Assembly (NCBI GenBank): GCA_018374635.1
Contig: JAHAEW010000078.1
Span: forward strand, 1 to 16,144
Source: Clostridiales bacterium
Lineage (GTDB): Bacteria; Bacillota; Clostridia; Oscillospirales; Oscillospiraceae
Length of the DNA stretch: 16,144 bases
Direction of reading: 5' to 3'
Positions 12,904 to 16,144 of this stretch are shown piece after piece. Made by a program: the position numbers and the translations under genes. The notes under the pieces were generated by a model. It was not told the DNA's origin and did no database searches. It saw only the letters and a program-made list of their open reading frames with translations. Each line of letters starts with the position of its first letter. Positions within the stretch are counted from its first letter, which is position 1.

Positions 12904-15476
12904 ATGAAGCGAAATGGTGGAAAATCCATCCATAATGGCGGGTCAAAGTCCATCTGGAAGCAGATGCGGTTCAATCTGCTGGTGTTGCTTGCGTTTGCGG
13001 TGTCCGCACTACTGGGATTGACTCTGCTGCAGAATAGCCTGCTGCAAAACTCCCAGAAGGTGGGCCAGTCTTTGGCGCAGAGCTACTCGGTGGAGGAGGA
13101 GCGCAACATCGCCGTCTTTGAAATGCTGATGGAATTCGGAACAGAATATTTGGATCAGCAGCTTCAGGAGAATGCCTCCTATGAAAGCGTGCAACGCTGG
13201 ATGAGCAGTTTTTTTGATACGGTCCGGGATATGTTTGGGGAAGCAGTGATCGACCCCTATGTGGTGATTGATGGGAAGATCATTGCGGCCAATTACTGGG
13301 AGGGCGGAGACCTATGACGTAAGCGAAGCCGAGTGGTATCAAAAAGCCCTTGCAGCGGATGGGGATATTGTATTCACAGACGCATATATGGATGCCATTA
13401 CAGGGCGTCCGGTCGTTACGATTGCAAAAAGGTGCGGCCATTCCGAGCGTGTAAACATCATGGCGTTTGATATTTTTCCCGAAAATTTTCAGATAGCGGT
13501 GAATCCGCAGAATCTTCCGGTGGGAGGTTCCTATTATCTGTGCGACACAAAGGGTACGCTTTTGTATGCGCATACCGAAACGGAGGGGAGTTCCAGAGAG
13601 ATACAGGAATATGTCAAACAACTCTTTGGACAGATCGAGGCCGGAGAGGTAGACGCTCCAGGGGAGTTTGTCTACGACCTGGAGGGGGCCAAGCGGGGCG
13701 TTTACTATACGGCCGCCCCCAATGGATGGATGTCCATCATTACCGTTCCTTTCAGCACGATTTTGGGAGATCTTCAGACCTTTACGCTCTGGTTTTTGAT
13801 GCTGCTGATTGGATTGCTGGCCATTGTAGTGGGAATGAGCGCGCGGGAGCATGTGCTCAACCGCCGGATCGAACGGACCAACGAGACGGTTCGGGTGCTG
13901 GGAAACTCCTACTACGCCATCTACCGGGTCAATGTAGAGCAGGAGACCTACGATATGATCAAAGGTTCGGACTATATCCGGAGGAATCTGCCGCAACAGG
14001 GGCCCTATGCCGACCTGCTCCATCATCTCGGCTCGGTGATCGAGAGCAAAGCGTCCGAAGAGTTCCAGAGCAGCTTCTCCATTCAGAACATCCGGGACCT
14101 GATGGGGCGGCGGGTCAGAAACTTCGGGGGAGAGTTCCGGCGGATCTTTGACCAAGAACTGCGCTGGGTCCAGATACAGATGCTCTTTGATGAATCCCTG
14201 AACCGGGGGGAGGTCGTGCTCTGTTTCCGGGAGATCGATGAGGAAAAGGGGCGGCAGCTCCAGCAGATGCAGCTGCTTCAGAACTCTTTGGATGCGGCAC
14301 ACAAGAGCGAGCAGTCCCAGAAAAACTTCTTCTCCTCAGTCTCCCATGAAATGCGCACACCCCTCAACGCGATCCTGGGCTTGACCGAACTGGCCGGAAA
14401 CTATGTGGAGGATTCGGAGCGGATAAAGGATTATCTGGGTAAGATCGAAACCTCCAGCCGCCAGCTTCTGGGGCTGATCAACGATATTCTGGAATTGTCC
14501 CGGATGGAGCAGGGTGGGATGACGCTGGACCGGCTTTAATCTGCGCAGCTGTGCTGCGGGCTGTGCGGAGGTGTTCCGTCCTCAGGCAGAGAAGGAGAAG
14601 AAGGACTTTGAGATTTCTATTGACCTCAAAGAAGAGCAGGTCTATGGAGACTTCTTCCGGGTTGGACAGATTTTGAACAATTTGCTTTCCAACGCGTTCA
14701 AGTTTACCAGGGAAGGAGACTCCATCGCTGTTTCAGTACGGCAGATCGATCACCAGAAGCATGCCAAGTACCAGATCAAAGTCTCGGATACCGGCGCCGG
14801 CATGTCCAAAGAATTTTTGGAACGGATTTACCTCCCCTATGAACGGGAGACCCGTTTTGGAGCTAAGTATGTGCTGGGAACTGGACTGGGAATGCCCATT
14901 GTCAAGAGCCTGGTGTCGCAAATGGGGGGCGAAATCGTTGTTGAGAGCACCCTGGGAGAAGGCAGTACGTTCACAGTAACGCTGCCCCTGGAGGTGGCCC
15001 AAGATGAGCCGGAGGTATGCGGGAAGAAGACTTGGAGTCCGGCCGGGGCGGCAGACGGGCTGCGGGGAAAACATATTCTCCTGGCAGAGGACAACGCCAT
15101 CAACATGGAGATCACCACAGAGCTTTTGCATATGCATGATATGTCTGTAACCCAGGCGTGGAACGGCAGAGAGGCCGTGGAATGCTTCCAGAGCTCCCCG
15201 CCCTTTGGCTTCGACGCGATCTTGATGGATATGCAGATGCCGGAGATGGGCGGATGTGAGGCGGCCAAGATGATCCGCGGTTTGGACCGCCCGGATGCCC
15301 TGGAGATCCCGATCCTTGCGGTGACTGCGAATGCCTTTGCGGAGGATATCGCGGCCACGGTAGACGCGGGAATGAACGCCCATATCTCCAAGCCGATAGA
15401 TTTTGAGATCCTGTCAACAACGCTGCGGGAGCTGATCCAGAGGCAGGAGGAACAGCGGGAACAAGAGGGCCCCTGA
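12904..15476 (+). pseudogene. Hybrid sensor histidine kinase with two frameshifts
   Basis: The reading frame is continuous only if one extra base is removed near 13302-13305 and another near 14531-14534. The corrected length is 2571 bases (856 residues). Domains in order: TM1 (about 20-41), an extracytoplasmic sensor region, TM2 (about 293-313), a PAS-like region, HisKA with SHEMRTPLN (phospho-acceptor H481), HATPase with NNLLSNAFKFT, DTGAGM and GTGLGM, and a receiver domain with acceptor D775 in LMDMQMP, AVTANA and SKP. A hybrid kinase of this kind senses an external or membrane signal and passes phosphate to its own receiver. No separate response regulator is nearby. The ATG follows AAGGAG. 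Open pieces are 12904-13317, an unlabelled frame to 14539, and a frame to 15476. It may be a real pseudogene, assembly error, or frameshifting gene. Confidence 0.85.
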
Positions 15477-15490
15477 GCCATGAACGAGAG

Positions 15491-15528
15491 AAAACGTGCG
15501 GACTTCGAAAGAAGTCCGCACGTTTTTT
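15491..15528. terminator. Bidirectional terminator between kinase and UxaA genes
   Basis: A perfect 16-bp stem (15491-15506 with 15511-15526) with a GAAA tetraloop begins AAAA and ends TTTTTT. It lies between the convergent kinase gene and the UxaA-type gene. Confidence 0.9.
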
Positions 15529-15537
15529 CTCAGGCGG

Positions 15538-16144
15538 TTACACGTAGTTGCACACGCGTGCAATGGCCATTTCCATGTAGCCGAGAGACTCGGCCTTGGT
15601 CTGCTTGCCGCTGGCCACGTCGGCCACCAGCTGCAGGAGCTCGTCGCCCATCTGGGTGAGATCTCCGCCGTAGATGATGGGGGAGGCGTCCACATCGATG
15701 TTATCCTCCATGTTGGCGAAGGTGATGCGGTTGCCGGTGATCTTGATGACAGGGGCGATGGGGTTGCCGGTGGGGGTGCCGCGGCCGGTGGAGAAGACCA
15801 CCACCTGGGCGCCGCCGGCCACCATGGCAGCCACGGAGGAGGGGTCGTTGCCCGGGGTGTCCATGATCACGAGGCCGCTCTTGGGGGCAACCTGCTTGGC
15901 GTAGTCGTACACGGCGTTGACGGGGGAGTGGCCGCCCTTGTGGATGCAGCCCAGGGACTTCTCCTCCAGGGTGGTGATACCGCCGGTCTTGTTGCCGGGG
16001 GAGGGGTTGCCCTCACGGACCTCCTCGCCCACCAGGCGCAGGGCCTCCTCATAGCGGTGGACGATCTCAAAGATGCGCTCCCGGACCTCAGGCGTGGCGG
16101 CGCGGCGGGCCAGGATGTGCTCGGCGCCGATGAACTCGGTGGTC
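15538..16144 (-). CDS. uxaA: UxaA-family altronate dehydratase, C-terminal part (partial)
   Basis: The gene enters from the right edge; 202 codons to the TAA at 15540-15538 are visible. The translation contains TTEFIGAEHILARRA, GNPSPGNKTGG, EEKSLGCIHKGG and DTPGNDPSSVAAMVAGGAQV, then FSTGRGTPTGNPIAPVIKITGN, which is the conserved C-terminal half of the UxaA/GarD dehydratase family. Altronate dehydratase removes water from D-altronate to give 2-keto-3-deoxy-D-gluconate in galacturonate breakdown, in the cytosol, with Fe or Mn. Galactarate dehydratase (GarD) is the main alternative and cannot be excluded, because the N-terminal domain and the neighbours to the right are missing. The start and promoter lie outside the window. 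Confidence 0.85.
   Translation of the reverse strand, partial: TTEFIGAEHILARRAATPEVRERIFEIVHRYEEALRLVGEEVREGNPSPGNKTGGITTLEEKSLGCIHKGGHSPVNAVYDYAKQVAPKSGLVIMDTPGNDPSSVAAMVAGGAQVVVFSTGRGTPTGNPIAPVIKITGNRITFANMEDNIDVDASPIIYGGDLTQMGDELLQLVADVASGKQTKAESLGYMEMAIARVCNYV

Overview
The window looks like a chromosomal segment of a GC-rich gut-type member of the Clostridia, probably Oscillospiraceae. This is an inference from strong Shine-Dalgarno sites, sigma-A-like promoters, and the gene types present (FchA/FolD, DtxR/ZIP, UxaA, MATE, hybrid kinase). No single marker here fixes the species. No prophage, insertion sequence, CRISPR array or tRNA was seen.

Layout. The window opens in the 3' end of a 5S rRNA gene (1-69) and its hairpin. 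A small cupin gene follows on + and a MATE transporter gene on -. A DUF815-type AAA+ ATPase (+) converges on a metal pair on -: a DtxR/MntR-type regulator (4221-4592) and a ZIP transporter (3357-4151), with a DtxR-like operator between them. Positions 4593-5070 hold a regulator promoter, a perfect 24-bp tandem repeat, a possible 32-residue gene with a strong ribosome site, and a terminator. A flavodoxin-type gene (-) diverges from a 1067-residue protein (+) that joins an endonuclease Q-like PHP nuclease to a complete UvrD-type helicase. An alpha/beta-hydrolase (+) follows. On the - strand come an M24 peptidase, then folD-like and fchA genes forming a one-carbon folate operon. A hybrid histidine kinase (+) is broken by two single-base frame shifts. 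The window ends inside a UxaA-family dehydratase gene (-).

Working together. FchA and the FolD-like protein should interconvert 10-formyl-, methenyl- and methylene-THF. The FolD-like copy lacks the usual catalytic Lys and Gln, which suggests that FchA supplies the cyclohydrolase step. The regulator and ZIP gene look like a metal-responsive uptake unit with an unusually compact terminator/promoter/operator junction. The nuclease-helicase fusion carries two beta-clamp-like peptides, one at the end of each module, and is the best candidate for an under-described DNA repair system. Four convergent gene pairs (ending near 464-504, 3298-3328, 9811-9853 and 15491-15528) are each separated by one long hairpin with A and T tracts on its two sides, so it can stop transcription from both directions.
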